Shown: one piece after another, positions 11,474 through 21,941 of the stretch
Layout of the letters: every line of letters begins with the position of its first letter
How positions within the stretch are numbered: position 1 is the stretch's first letter
Source of the DNA: Prauserella shujinwangii
Lineage (GTDB): Bacteria; Actinomycetota; Actinomycetes; Mycobacteriales; Pseudonocardiaceae
Length of the DNA: 64,000 nucleotides
Direction: 5' to 3'
Assembly: GCF_003001955.1 (NCBI RefSeq)
Contig: NZ_PVNH01000009.1
Span: 248,001-312,000, forward strand
Position numbers and translations under genes: made by a program
The notes under the pieces: generated by a model
What the model saw: the letters and a program-made list of their open reading frames with translations, nothing else
What the model was told of the DNA's origin: nothing
Databases searched by the model: none

Positions 11474-13048
11474 GTGTTGAATCCCTTTTTGGCGCAGCAG
11501 GGTGGCGCGATCGAGACGCCGCAGATCGACTACGCCGCGATCCTGCCGATCCTCATCGTCCTCGGCGCGGCGTGCGTCGGGGTGCTCCTGGAGGCGTTCC
11601 TGCCCAAGCACCAGCGGTGGCCGGTGCAGGTCGGACTGACCCTGCTGACGATCGTCGCCGCCGGGGTCGCGCTCGGCGCGTACGTCGGGGACGCACCTGA
11701 GCAGGGCATCACCACGCTCAGCGGCACCGTCGCCGTCGACGCGCCCGCGCTGTTCCTGTGGGGCACCCTGCTGGCGCTGGCGCTCGGTGCGGTGCTGCTC
11801 ATCGCGGACCGGTCCGTGGAGCCGGGCGGCGCGTTCGTCGCCCAGGCCGGTATCAGCCCGGGCACCGTGCAGGACCGCGCGCAGGTGTCCTCGACGGGGA
11901 TGCAGACCGAGGTGTTCCCGCTGACGCTGTTCGCGCTCGGCGGCATGATGACCTTCACCGCGGCGAACGACCTGCTGACGATGTTCATCGCGCTGGAGGT
12001 GCTGAGCCTGCCGCTGTACCTGATGTGCGGCCTGGCGCGCAGGCGGCGGCTGATCTCGCAGGAGGCCGCGGTCAAGTACTTCCTGCTCGGCGCGTTCGCC
12101 AGCGCGTTCTTCCTCTACGGCATCGCGATGCTCTACGGCTACGCGGGCTCGGTGCGGCTCGCGGACATCGCGGCCGCGACGGCGGGCACCGACCGTTCCG
12201 ACACGCTGCTGTTCGCCGGGTTCGGCCTGCTGATGGTGGGCCTGCTGTTCAAGGGTTCGGTCGGGCCGTTCCACACCTGGACGCCCGACGTGTACCAGGG
12301 CGCACCGACCCCGATCACGGCCTTCATGGCCGCGTGCACGAAGGTCGCCGCGTTCGGCGCGCTGCTGCGGGTGCTGTTCGTGGCGTTCGAGTCGACCAGC
12401 TGGGAGTGGCGCGGCGTGCTGTGGGCGGTCGCGATCATCTCGATGGCGGTCGGCGCCATCCTCGGCCTGACGCAGACCGACGTGAAGCGCATGATCGCCT
12501 ACTCGTCCATCGCGCACGCGGGCTTCCTGCTCGTCGGCACGATGGCGATCACGGACGAGGGGCTGTCCGGCACGTTGTTCTACCTGCTGGCGTACGGCTT
12601 CACCACGCTCGCCGCGTTCGGGGTGATCTCGCTGGTGCGGGACGCCTCGGGCGAGGCGACCCACCTTTCGGCGTGGGCGGGACTGTCGAAACGGTCGCCG
12701 CTGCTGGCCGCGGTGTTCACCTTCCTGCTGCTCGCGCTGGCGGGTATTCCGTTGACCAGCGGGTTCGTGGGCAAGTTCGTGGTGTTCTCCGCCGCCCTGT
12801 CCGACGGGATGGCGCCGCTGGTGGTGATCGCGCTGGTGTTCAGTGCCGTCGCGGCGTTCTTCTATCTGCGGGTGGTGGTGCTGATGTACTTCTCGGAGCC
12901 CGCTCCGGAAGGGCCCACGGTCAGCGTTCCCGGTGCGTTCACGACGGCGGCGATCACGCTCGGCGTGGTGGTCACCCTGCTGCTTGGCGTGCTGCCCGCG
13001 TTCGCGCTCGACTGGGCGGGTGCGGGCGGCTTCGCGCTGTCGTCCTGA
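11474..13048 (+). CDS. nuoN: NADH-quinone oxidoreductase subunit N
   Basis: Third antiporter-like pump subunit, 524 aa, and the last gene of the nuo operon. Conserved pieces include ALEVLSLPLYLMCGLARR, FKGSVGPFHTWTPDVYQGAP and DVKRMIAYSSIAHAGFLLV. GTG start at 11474. The 166 bp after its stop hold no strong terminator that I can see, so some read-through into the next gene is possible. Confidence 0.96.
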   Translation: MLNPFLAQQGGAIETPQIDYAAILPILIVLGAACVGVLLEAFLPKHQRWPVQVGLTLLTIVAAGVALGAYVGDAPEQGITTLSGTVAVDAPALFLWGTLLALALGAVLLIADRSVEPGGAFVAQAGISPGTVQDRAQVSSTGMQTEVFPLTLFALGGMMTFTAANDLLTMFIALEVLSLPLYLMCGLARRRRLISQEAAVKYFLLGAFASAFFLYGIAMLYGYAGSVRLADIAAATAGTDRSDTLLFAGFGLLMVGLLFKGSVGPFHTWTPDVYQGAPTPITAFMAACTKVAAFGALLRVLFVAFESTSWEWRGVLWAVAIISMAVGAILGLTQTDVKRMIAYSSIAHAGFLLVGTMAITDEGLSGTLFYLLAYGFTTLAAFGVISLVRDASGEATHLSAWAGLSKRSPLLAAVFTFLLLALAGIPLTSGFVGKFVVFSAALSDGMAPLVVIALVFSAVAAFFYLRVVVLMYFSEPAPEGPTVSVPGAFTTAAITLGVVVTLLLGVLPAFALDWAGAGGFALSS

Positions 13049-13168
13049 CGGTTCCGACGACCGTGCCGAAGGAGGTCGCAAGCGTTTGCGCCGTCGCTTT
13101 CCGCCCGGTGTCACGTTCGTCACGTAAGCCCTTGACCAGCGGGTCATCGGCCCCGAACCGGCTGCCAT

Positions 13169-13174
13169 TAGGCT
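13169..13174 (+). promoter_or_regulatory. Possible -10 element before the polyprenyl synthase gene
   Basis: TAGGCT (13169-13174) matches the actinobacterial TANNNT -10 consensus. Transcription from about 13181 would leave a 30-nt leader before the GTG at 13215 and would exclude the GTG at 13185 from the message body. A TTGACC at 13132-13137 is too far away (31 nt) to be its -35. Weak prediction from sequence alone. Confidence 0.3.
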
Positions 13175-13214
13175 GAGGGCAACCGTGACCCAGTGCCGAG
13201 AGGGCGGAGCCGAC

Positions 13215-14234
13215 GTGTCAGTGCGTGAAGGCACCCTGGACGAGTTGCGCGCTGCAGTCGGCCTGCAGATCGCCGATGAGCAGCTCCTGCGCACGCTCGC
13301 CAGCGGCCTGAACGATGTGGAGGACGTGCTGCGCGAGGTGGTGCGCAGCGACGTCCAGGCCGTGAACGAGGCGGCCACTCACCTGGTGGAAGCGGGCGGC
13401 AAGCGCTTCCGCCCGCTGTTCACGATCCTGGCCTCGCAGTTCGGCAGCGGAGGGCGCGATGCGGTGATCACCGCCGCCGCGTCGGTGGAGCTGGTGCACC
13501 TGGCCACGCTCTACCACGACGACGTGATGGACGAGGCCACGATGCGGCGCGGGGCGGAGAGCGTCAACGCCCGCTGGGACAACACCATCGCGATCCTCAC
13601 CGGCGACTTCCTCTTCGCGCACGCGTCCCGGTTGGTCGCCGACCTCGGCACGGACGCGGCGCGGATCATCGCCGAGACGTTCGGCGAGCTGGTCACCGGG
13701 CAGATGCGGGAGACCGTGGGACCCGCGGAGGGCGAGAACCCGGTGGAGCACTACCTGTCCGTGATCGGGCAGAAGACCGGCTCCCTGATCGCCACCGCGG
13801 GCCGGTTCGGCGGCATGATGTCCGGAGCGGCGCCGGAACACGTCGAGGCGCTGTGCCGGTTCGGCGAGATCATCGGCGCCGCCTTCCAGATCTCCGACGA
13901 CGTCATCGACATCGCCTCCCCGTCGCACGAGCTGGGCAAGTCCCAGGGCACCGACCTGCGCGAGGGCGTGCGCACGCTGCCGATCATCTACGAGCTGTCG
14001 GCCGAGGACCCCGACCCCCGGCTCGTCGAGCTGCTCGGCAAGCCGCTCACCGACGACGTGCTGGTCGCTGAGGCCCTGGAGCTGCTGCGCGGCTCCACCG
14101 GACTCGAACGCGCGCGGGCCACCCTTTCCGATTACGCTCGGCGCGCGAGATCGGAGCTCGAGGCACTGCCACCGTCGCCGGCGCGGGACGCCTGCGAGTC
14201 GGTCGCCGAGTACCTCGTGGCACGGACTCACTGA
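13215..14234 (+). CDS. Polyprenyl diphosphate synthase (probable menaquinone side-chain synthase)
   Basis: Trans-isoprenyl diphosphate synthase that condenses isopentenyl diphosphate onto an allylic primer. Its place after nuo suggests it makes the polyprenyl tail of menaquinone, the quinone used by complex I in actinomycetes. The first Asp-rich motif DDVMD is at residues 102-106 and the second (SDDVID) at about 226; KRFRP, the IPP-binding segment, precedes them. About 339 aa, the usual length. The GTG at 13215 is preferred because AGGGCGGAG (13201-13209) lies 5 nt upstream; an in-frame GTG at 13185 would add 10 residues. Chain length cannot be read from the sequence by eye. Confidence 0.9.
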   Translation: MSVREGTLDELRAAVGLQIADEQLLRTLASGLNDVEDVLREVVRSDVQAVNEAATHLVEAGGKRFRPLFTILASQFGSGGRDAVITAAASVELVHLATLYHDDVMDEATMRRGAESVNARWDNTIAILTGDFLFAHASRLVADLGTDAARIIAETFGELVTGQMRETVGPAEGENPVEHYLSVIGQKTGSLIATAGRFGGMMSGAAPEHVEALCRFGEIIGAAFQISDDVIDIASPSHELGKSQGTDLREGVRTLPIIYELSAEDPDPRLVELLGKPLTDDVLVAEALELLRGSTGLERARATLSDYARRARSELEALPPSPARDACESVAEYLVARTH

Positions 14235-14250
14235 GGAGGACGGCGAGGCT

Positions 14251-15378
14251 ATGTCCCTGTTCGGACAGGTGTGGGTGTTCAGCGCGGCGGCGTTCGTGCT
14301 GGGTGCGCTGCTCGCCTGGCTGTTCCTGGTCCGCCCGGCGCAGCGCCGGATCCGCGAGCTGGAGCGTGCGCTCGCCGCGTACGAGACCTCGGCGGCGCCC
14401 ACCGCGCACCAGGGCGCCTCGAGCCGCTCGGCTGCGGACTGGGACGACGAGGAGCCGGTCGCGGCGGTCCCGCCCACCCGGACGTTCGTCCCCGCCGAGG
14501 AACAGCCGGAGGAGCCCGCTCCGCGCGAGCCCACCGAGCGGCTCGCGCCCGCCCCGCACTGGCTGGAGCAGGACAGCCTGCAGGGCTACCGGTCCGAGCA
14601 CCCCGAGCACTCCGGCGACGAGCGGGCCGAGGACGACCGGTGGGACCATGAACCCGGCGCGGCCGAGCTGACCTCGGTGCTGGACCCGGCCTCCGGCGAC
14701 TACACCGGGCGGTATCCGGGCGACCGTCCGGAGGACCATCCCAGGGATGATGAATACGGCCGGTACGCCGAGCACTACGCCGACGAGCCGGAACCGGAGC
14801 GGCAGCCCCGGCCGGGCAGCCTCTTCGAACCCGCCTACGAGCCGGTCGAGGAGGACGAGCCGGACCAGCGGGCGACCACCGCGCAGCCGCCCGCCTACGC
14901 GTTCGGCGACCCGGAGGCGGATCCCGCCGACGAGCCGGTGGTCGAGCAGACGCATGTCCTGCCCAAGCGGCAGCCGAGGCAGGCGCTGCGGGGCGGTTTC
15001 GAACCGCCCAAGCCGATCCAGCCTTCGATGCGAGCGGTCACGCGGCGGGAGCCCGAGGATGCGGGTGTGCAGAGCGGGTCGCTGTTCGAACCGGCGGTCA
15101 CGGCCAACACGGGCGGCCGGGACAGCGGCGCGGACACCCCGCCCGCGCGCGAGCCCGGCGGCTACGACGACGGGCTGCCCCCGGGACCGTTCGGGCCCGG
15201 CTCGGCGATGCCGCTGCCCGGCGGGGCCCCGCCGTCCGCCGAGTACACGGTGAAGGCCAGCGTCACCGCGCTGCGCTACTGCACCGAGGAGTCGGACCAG
15301 TTCCCGAACATGGTCGCCGAGGTGTGGTTCCGCACCCCGGCCGACGCCGAGCGGGTCGGCTTCCGCCCCCTCGCCTAA
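14251..15378 (+). CDS. Membrane-anchored protein with C-terminal sunset-domain-like segment
   Basis: 375 aa. One N-terminal transmembrane helix (about residues 8-28) is followed by a short basic/coiled stretch. A long Pro/Glu/Asp-rich region of low complexity (about 45-310) follows, with three SLFEP motifs (GSLFEPAYEP, GSLFEPAVTA and similar). The last 45 residues (VKASVTALRYCTEE... then MVAEVWFRTPADAERVGFRP) resemble the small C-terminal sunset domain seen in actinobacterial membrane proteins. Function unknown. It sits 16 bp after the polyprenyl synthase with GAGGACGGCGAG as ribosome-binding region, so probably cotranscribed. Confidence 0.7.
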   Translation: MSLFGQVWVFSAAAFVLGALLAWLFLVRPAQRRIRELERALAAYETSAAPTAHQGASSRSAADWDDEEPVAAVPPTRTFVPAEEQPEEPAPREPTERLAPAPHWLEQDSLQGYRSEHPEHSGDERAEDDRWDHEPGAAELTSVLDPASGDYTGRYPGDRPEDHPRDDEYGRYAEHYADEPEPERQPRPGSLFEPAYEPVEEDEPDQRATTAQPPAYAFGDPEADPADEPVVEQTHVLPKRQPRQALRGGFEPPKPIQPSMRAVTRREPEDAGVQSGSLFEPAVTANTGGRDSGADTPPAREPGGYDDGLPPGPFGPGSAMPLPGGAPPSAEYTVKASVTALRYCTEESDQFPNMVAEVWFRTPADAERVGFRPLA

Positions 15379-15441
15379 GCACGCGACCGGGCCAGACCGC
15401 ACTGGGCCTGACCGCGCTGGGCGTGCACGCGCTGGGCCGGT

Positions 15442-15494
15442 GCAGTGAAGGCCACCTTGACTGCGTTGAACGCAACCAGGGTGGCCTTCACTGC
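15442..15494. terminator. Bidirectional terminator-like dyad between convergent genes
   Basis: Perfect 15-bp inverted repeat: GCAGTGAAGGCCACC at 15442-15456 and its reverse complement at 15480-15494. Inside the loop is a second hairpin, TGCGTTGAACGCA (15462-15474). It lies 64 bp after the sunset-domain gene and 20 bp after korB, so it can serve both strands. The inner palindrome is identical to the core of repeat units at 21840-21920. Confidence 0.65.
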
Positions 15495-15513
15495 CTCTGG
15501 CTGGGGGCCCCGG

Positions 15514-18482
<2,969 letters not shown>

Positions 18483-18586
18483 GGGCCAGGGATTCCCTCT
18501 CTCACGACTGGGCGCGGGCGAGCGCCGTAATACTTCGAGATTACTTCTTGTTTTCGACCGCCGTGCGACGGTGTGATCCGGCTTAC

Positions 18587-18605
18587 CTGTTACTCGCGGT
18601 AACAG
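18587..18605. promoter_or_regulatory. Operator-like palindrome upstream of korA
   Basis: CTGTTAC-TCGCG-GTAACAG, a perfect 7-bp inverted repeat with a 5-bp centre, lies about 105 bp upstream of the korA ATG and 26 bp downstream of the enoyl-CoA hydratase stop. Its shape resembles TetR-family operators. No regulator gene is adjacent, so the binding protein is unknown. Confidence 0.4.
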
Positions 18606-18630
18606 CCTACTTGCTCCCATCCTGTGGGAT

Positions 18631-19392
18631 TCATCGCCCCGCGATGCGGGCGCGCAACGCCTCCAGCCGGGCGGTGAACTCCGGCGAATCCAGCGACGTC
18701 AGCTGGGGTTCGAGTTCGGCGTCGACGGCGGCGGCGTGGTCATCGAGGCCTCGGGTGTGCCGCATCGTGCGCTTGATCGTGATGACGAGCTCGCGCGGGG
18801 CCTCGACGGCGGGCCGGGCGAGCTCCCTGGCGGCCGCCACCAGCTCGTCGTGGTCACCCTCCACCGTACGCAGCACGAGCCCGGCGCGGGCCGCGGCCTC
18901 CGCGTCGAGGATCTCGCCGAACAGGGTCATCGCCATGGCCTGCTGCGTCCCCACCAACCGCTGCGACATCCACGTCATCCCACCGCCGGGATGCAGGCCG
19001 AGTTGCAGGAACCGGGCGTCGAAGCGGGCCTTCGGACCGGCCAGGCGCACGTCCGCGGCGAGGGCGAGGTTGAGACCGGCGCCGACCGCGGCACCACCCA
19101 CGGCGGCGATCGTCGGCAGGGTGCAGCGCGCCACCGCGAGGAAACCCGCGTAGATCTCGCGCAGGCCCTCCTCCTTGGCGGCGCCGAGTGCCGTGAGGTC
19201 GGCACCCGCGCAGAACGCGGGCGGGGTCCCGGTCACGATCACCGCGTGCACGTTCTCGTCGCGCTCCGCCGCCGCGATCGCGTCGACCAGCTCGGCCGAC
19301 AGCCGGAGGGTGAGCGCGTTGCGGCGGTCCGGGGCGTCGACGGTGATCAGCGCGACGCCCGCACTGTGCTCGCTGAGAATCCGTTCGCTCAT
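18631..19392 (-). CDS. Enoyl-CoA hydratase/isomerase family protein
   Basis: Crotonase-fold protein of 253 aa. The CoA/oxyanion segment [17 protein letters not shown] (about residues 53-69) and the second oxyanion region [20 protein letters not shown] (about 95-115, cited in part) are clear. Downstream, [18 protein letters not shown] occupies the place of the catalytic loop. The family includes hydratases, isomerases and dehydrogenases, and the substrate cannot be assigned. It starts with ATG at 19392, 12 bp from the AsnC-type regulator stop on the same strand, so the two may be cotranscribed. Confidence 0.88.
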   Translation of the reverse strand: MSERILSEHSAGVALITVDAPDRRNALTLRLSAELVDAIAAAERDENVHAVIVTGTPPAFCAGADLTALGAAKEEGLREIYAGFLAVARCTLPTIAAVGGAAVGAGLNLALAADVRLAGPKARFDARFLQLGLHPGGGMTWMSQRLVGTQQAMAMTLFGEILDAEAAARAGLVLRTVEGDHDELVAAARELARPAVEAPRELVITIKRTMRHTRGLDDHAAAVDAELEPQLTSLDSPEFTARLEALRARIAGR

Positions 19393-19404
19393 GAGGGCAT
19401 CGTG

Positions 19405-19851
19405 TCAGCGATCCGGGCTCGGCGGGCGTTCGAGCAGCCGGGACAGCACCACGGTCGACTCGGTGCGGTCCACGATCTCCAGCCCGCGCAGCCGTTCGAG
19501 CGCGTCCTCGAGGTGGTGGATGTCCGCGGCCCGCAGGTGCACGATCGCGTCGGCCGCGCCGGAGACCGTGTACGCGGCCACCACCTCGGGCAGTGGCTCC
19601 AGGCGCGCGCGGATACGGGCGGGGGAGATGTTGCCCCGGCAGTGGACCTCCACGAACGCCTCGGTGCCCCAGCCGAGTGCCTCCGGGTCGACGACCGCGG
19701 TGAACCCGCGCAGCACGCCCGTCTCGAGCAGCCGGTCGACCCTGCGCTTGACCGCGGGCGCGGAGAGGCCGACCACCTTGCCGATCTCCGCGTAGCTCGA
19801 CCGGGCATTGGCGACAAGGCATGAAACGATCCGCTGATCCAAGGTGTTCAC
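19405..19851 (-). CDS. Lrp/AsnC family transcriptional regulator
   Basis: About 148 aa. N-terminal winged helix (LDQRIVSCLVANARSSYAEIGKVV with the recognition helix LSAPAVKRRVDRL at about residues 30-42) and a C-terminal RAM/AsnC effector domain ending in RTESTVVLSRLL. Such proteins bind DNA as multimers on phased sites and sense amino acids. It is divergent from the DDAH-like gene, and the intergenic region holds three half-sites at exact 22-bp spacing. The GTG at 19851 is used; a TTG two codons earlier (19857) is also possible. Effector unknown; an arginine/ornithine-related signal is inferred from the neighbour. Confidence 0.9.
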   Translation of the reverse strand: MNTLDQRIVSCLVANARSSYAEIGKVVGLSAPAVKRRVDRLLETGVLRGFTAVVDPEALGWGTEAFVEVHCRGNISPARIRARLEPLPEVVAAYTVSGAADAIVHLRAADIHHLEDALERLRGLEIVDRTESTVVLSRLLERPPSPDR

Positions 19852-19902
19852 ACGCAACGTTTAGCACAACAGCACGCAACCAACAGAGATTGCTTGCGCA
19901 AC
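19852..19902. promoter_or_regulatory. Three phased half-sites, probable Lrp/AsnC operator
   Basis: ACGCAAC at 19852-19858, ACGCAAC at 19874-19880 and GCGCAAC at 19896-19902 start exactly 22 bp apart, close to two helical turns. The third is part of the palindrome TTGCGCAA (19894-19901). The first overlaps the regulator's own start region and the third lies in the predicted promoter of the DDAH-like gene. This is the layout expected of an autoregulating Lrp-type protein. Confidence 0.6.
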
Positions 19903-19919
19903 GAAGCCACGCATACATT
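19890..19919 (+). promoter_or_regulatory. Predicted promoter of the DDAH-like gene (leaderless)
   Basis: TTGCTT (19890-19895) and TACATT (19914-19919) are spaced by 18 bp and fit -35 and -10 elements. The ATG at 19927 is only 7 nt past the -10, so the mRNA is likely leaderless, a common arrangement in actinomycetes. No Shine-Dalgarno sequence is present, in agreement. Confidence 0.5.
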
Positions 19920-19926
19920 CGAAACC

Positions 19927-20775
19927 ATGACGGACGCCTCTGCGCTACCCGCGCGTGTGCCCACGACCCGGCACTACCTCATGTGCCCGCCCCGGTACTT
20001 CGCGGTCGAGTACGTGATCAACCCGTGGATGGACCCGGACGAACCGGTCGACGTCGACCGCGCCATGGAGCAGTGGACCGTCCTGCGCGACACCTACCGG
20101 CGGTTCGGCCACGAGGTCGACGAGATCGAGCCGCAGCCGGGGCTGCCGGACATGGTGTTCGCCGCCAACTCGGGCACCGTGATCGACGGCCGGGTGCTCG
20201 GCGCCCGCTTCCGCGCTCCGCAGCGGGCTGCGGAGGCCGAGCACTTCCGGCGGTGGTTCGTGGAGCACGGCTACCGCGAGGTCACCATGCCCACGAAGAT
20301 CAATGAGGCGGAGGGCGACTTCGCGTGGACCGGCAGGGAGCTGCTGGCCGGCACCGGCTTCCGCACCGACCCGGACGCGCACGCCGAGGCGCAGGAGCTG
20401 CTCGGGGTGCCGGTGGTCTCGCTTCGGCTGACCGATCCGCGCTACTACCACCTCGACACGGCGCTGTTCGTGCTCGCCGAGGCGACCGATTCGGCACCGG
20501 CGCAGGTGGCCTACAACCCGGCCGCGTTCTCCGCGGGTTCGCGGCGCGTGCTGGCCCGGATGTTCCCCGACGCGGTGCTGGTGCGCGAGGCCGACGCGGC
20601 CGTGTTCGGCTGCAACGGCATCTCCGACGGCCGCAACGTGATCCTGCCGAGGGAGGCGAGGGGGCTGGCCGACCAGCTCGCCGTCCGCGGGTACGAGCCG
20701 GTGCTGCTGGACATCTCGGAGCTGCGCAAGGCCGGCGGCGGCCCCAAGTGCTGCACGCTGGAGATCCGCAAGTAG
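19927..20775 (+). CDS. Dimethylarginine dimethylaminohydrolase (DDAH)-like amidinohydrolase
   Basis: 282 aa, amidinotransferase/DDAH superfamily, which cleaves guanidino compounds (dimethylarginine, arginine or relatives) through a covalent Cys intermediate. Substrate-loop residues PDMVFAANSG (Asp/Asn), EGDFAWTG (acidic residue), the catalytic His in YYHLDTALFVL and the C-terminal catalytic Cys pair in GGGPKCCTLEIRK (Cys275/276) are all present. In other actinobacteria a relative sits next to ornithine aminotransferase; that gene is not visible here. The ATG at 19927 is preferred to the upstream ATG at 19894, which falls inside the operator. Confidence 0.85.
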   Translation: MTDASALPARVPTTRHYLMCPPRYFAVEYVINPWMDPDEPVDVDRAMEQWTVLRDTYRRFGHEVDEIEPQPGLPDMVFAANSGTVIDGRVLGARFRAPQRAAEAEHFRRWFVEHGYREVTMPTKINEAEGDFAWTGRELLAGTGFRTDPDAHAEAQELLGVPVVSLRLTDPRYYHLDTALFVLAEATDSAPAQVAYNPAAFSAGSRRVLARMFPDAVLVREADAAVFGCNGISDGRNVILPREARGLADQLAVRGYEPVLLDISELRKAGGGPKCCTLEIRK

Positions 20776-20782
20776 GCCTCCC

Positions 20783-21655
20783 TCAACCACGAGCCCGCCG
20801 GCGCCTGGTCAGCAGGCCGCGGCGGGGTGCGCACAGCAGCGCCAGGACGAACAGGATCCCGCTGGCCAGGCCGATCGTGCCCGGGATGGACGTGTCGAAC
20901 GTCAGCGCCGCCTGGTGGCCGCCGAGCGAGGCGGCCCAGCCGACGGCCACCGCGACCACGAGCATGGTGCTCATCCGGCCGGTCAGCAGCCGTGCCGTCG
21001 CGGCGGGCACGACGAAGAACGTGATCACCAGGATCGCGCCGACGCTGTCGAACGCGACGACGGCCAGGCCCGCCACCGCGACCAGCAGGATCCGCCCGGC
21101 GAGCCGCCCGCGCAGGCCGCCCAGCTCAGCGAAGTCCGGGTCGAACGTGCTCGCCTGCAGCGGCCGCCACAGCAGCACGACGAGCACGCCGATCACCACC
21201 GCGGCGATGCCCGTGACCACGAGCGACGTCGGCACCTCCAGCCCGCCGAGTTCCATCGTGCGCAGCGGGGCGAACGTGATGTCGCCGTAGATCGCCGAGT
21301 CCAGGTCGATGTGCGCGCCGGAGGCGAACTCGCCGATGCCGAGGATGCCGAGCGAGAACAGGGCGGGAAACACCAGCGCGAGCGCCGCGTCGGAGCCGAC
21401 GATCCGGGTCCGGCGCAGCCACTCGAACCCGGCGACACAGAGCACCCCGAACGCGGTGGCCCCCAGCACGGTGAACAGGGACGCCCGCTGGCCGGTGAGC
21501 AGGAAGACGAGCACGATGCCGGGCAGCACGGCGTGGCTCACCGCGTCCGGCAGCAGCGCCTGTCTGCGCAGCACCAGGAAGCTGCCCAGCAGCGCGCACG
21601 CGGTGGACAGCAGCCCGGCGATCACGACGATCAGCACGTCGTCCGCGGTACTCAC
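20783..21655 (-). CDS. Metal (probably Mn/Zn) ABC transporter permease, second of two
   Basis: 290 aa, ABC-3 family membrane protein with about eight helices. Family marks are LPDAVSHAVLPGIVLVFLLTGQ near the N terminus and the C-terminal ITFFVVPAATARLLTGR. The GTG at 21655 is chosen because a purine-rich GGAAGGGGG lies just upstream and homology begins there. The frame stays open to 21931 only because the upstream repeat units are multiples of three bases. It is the last gene of the four-gene metal operon and ends 7 bp from the convergent DDAH-like gene. Confidence 0.88.
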   Translation of the reverse strand: MSTADDVLIVVIAGLLSTACALLGSFLVLRRQALLPDAVSHAVLPGIVLVFLLTGQRASLFTVLGATAFGVLCVAGFEWLRRTRIVGSDAALALVFPALFSLGILGIGEFASGAHIDLDSAIYGDITFAPLRTMELGGLEVPTSLVVTGIAAVVIGVLVVLLWRPLQASTFDPDFAELGGLRGRLAGRILLVAVAGLAVVAFDSVGAILVITFFVVPAATARLLTGRMSTMLVVAVAVGWAASLGGHQAALTFDTSIPGTIGLASGILFVLALLCAPRRGLLTRRRRARG

Positions 21656-21681
21656 GCCCCGCCCCCTTCCCCGCGGGAAGC

Positions 21682-21939
21682 TCCCCAATGTGGCATTGGT
21701 TGCGTTGGACGCACCGAATGCCGCATTGGGTGCGCCGAACGCACCGAATGCCGCATTGGGTGCGTGGGGCGCGTCGGATGTACCGGATGCCGCATTGGGT
21801 GCGTGGGGCGCGTCGGATGTACCGGATGCCGCTTTGGGTGCGTTGAACGCACCGAAAGCCACATTGGGTGCGTGGGGCGCGTCGGATGTACCGGATGCCG
21901 CTTTGGGTGCGTTGAACGCACCGAAAGCCACATTGGGGA
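21682..21939. repeat. Repeat array bounded by 13-bp perfect inverted repeats
   Basis: The ends are TCCCCAATGTGGC (21682-21694) and its reverse complement (21927-21939). Between them about seven units alternate in length, 30 bp and 39 bp. The 30-bp type centres on the palindrome GGTGCGTTGAACGCACC (also with GGA or CGA centres) and the 39-bp type on GGTGCGTGGGGCGCGTCGG. A 69-bp compound unit occurs once fully and once in part at the 5' side of the - strand. All units are multiples of 3, so several frames stay open. It lies between the two permease genes. Confidence 0.85.
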
Positions 21940-21941
21940 AA

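Noticed and set aside
13077-13090. LacI-type operator CGCAAGCGTTTGCG after nuoN
   Set aside because: Only a 5-bp imperfectly centred dyad, no regulator gene near, and such short palindromes are frequent at this base composition.
9299-13378. Very long open frame on the - strand (over 1300 codons) opposite nuoL-nuoN and the polyprenyl synthase gene
   Set aside because: It is antisense to well-conserved genes, its translation is dominated by Arg/His/Gln/Glu with no fold or motif, and it results from high-GC third-position bias.
20783-21931. Extended N terminus of the second metal permease with a repetitive Ala/Pro/Asn segment
   Set aside because: The extra residues translate the DNA repeat array, homology begins at the GTG at 21655, and a good ribosome-binding site lies there.
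21682-21939. CRISPR array or insertion sequence
   Set aside because: No unique spacers of constant length and no transposase; the inverted ends suggest a small non-coding element instead.
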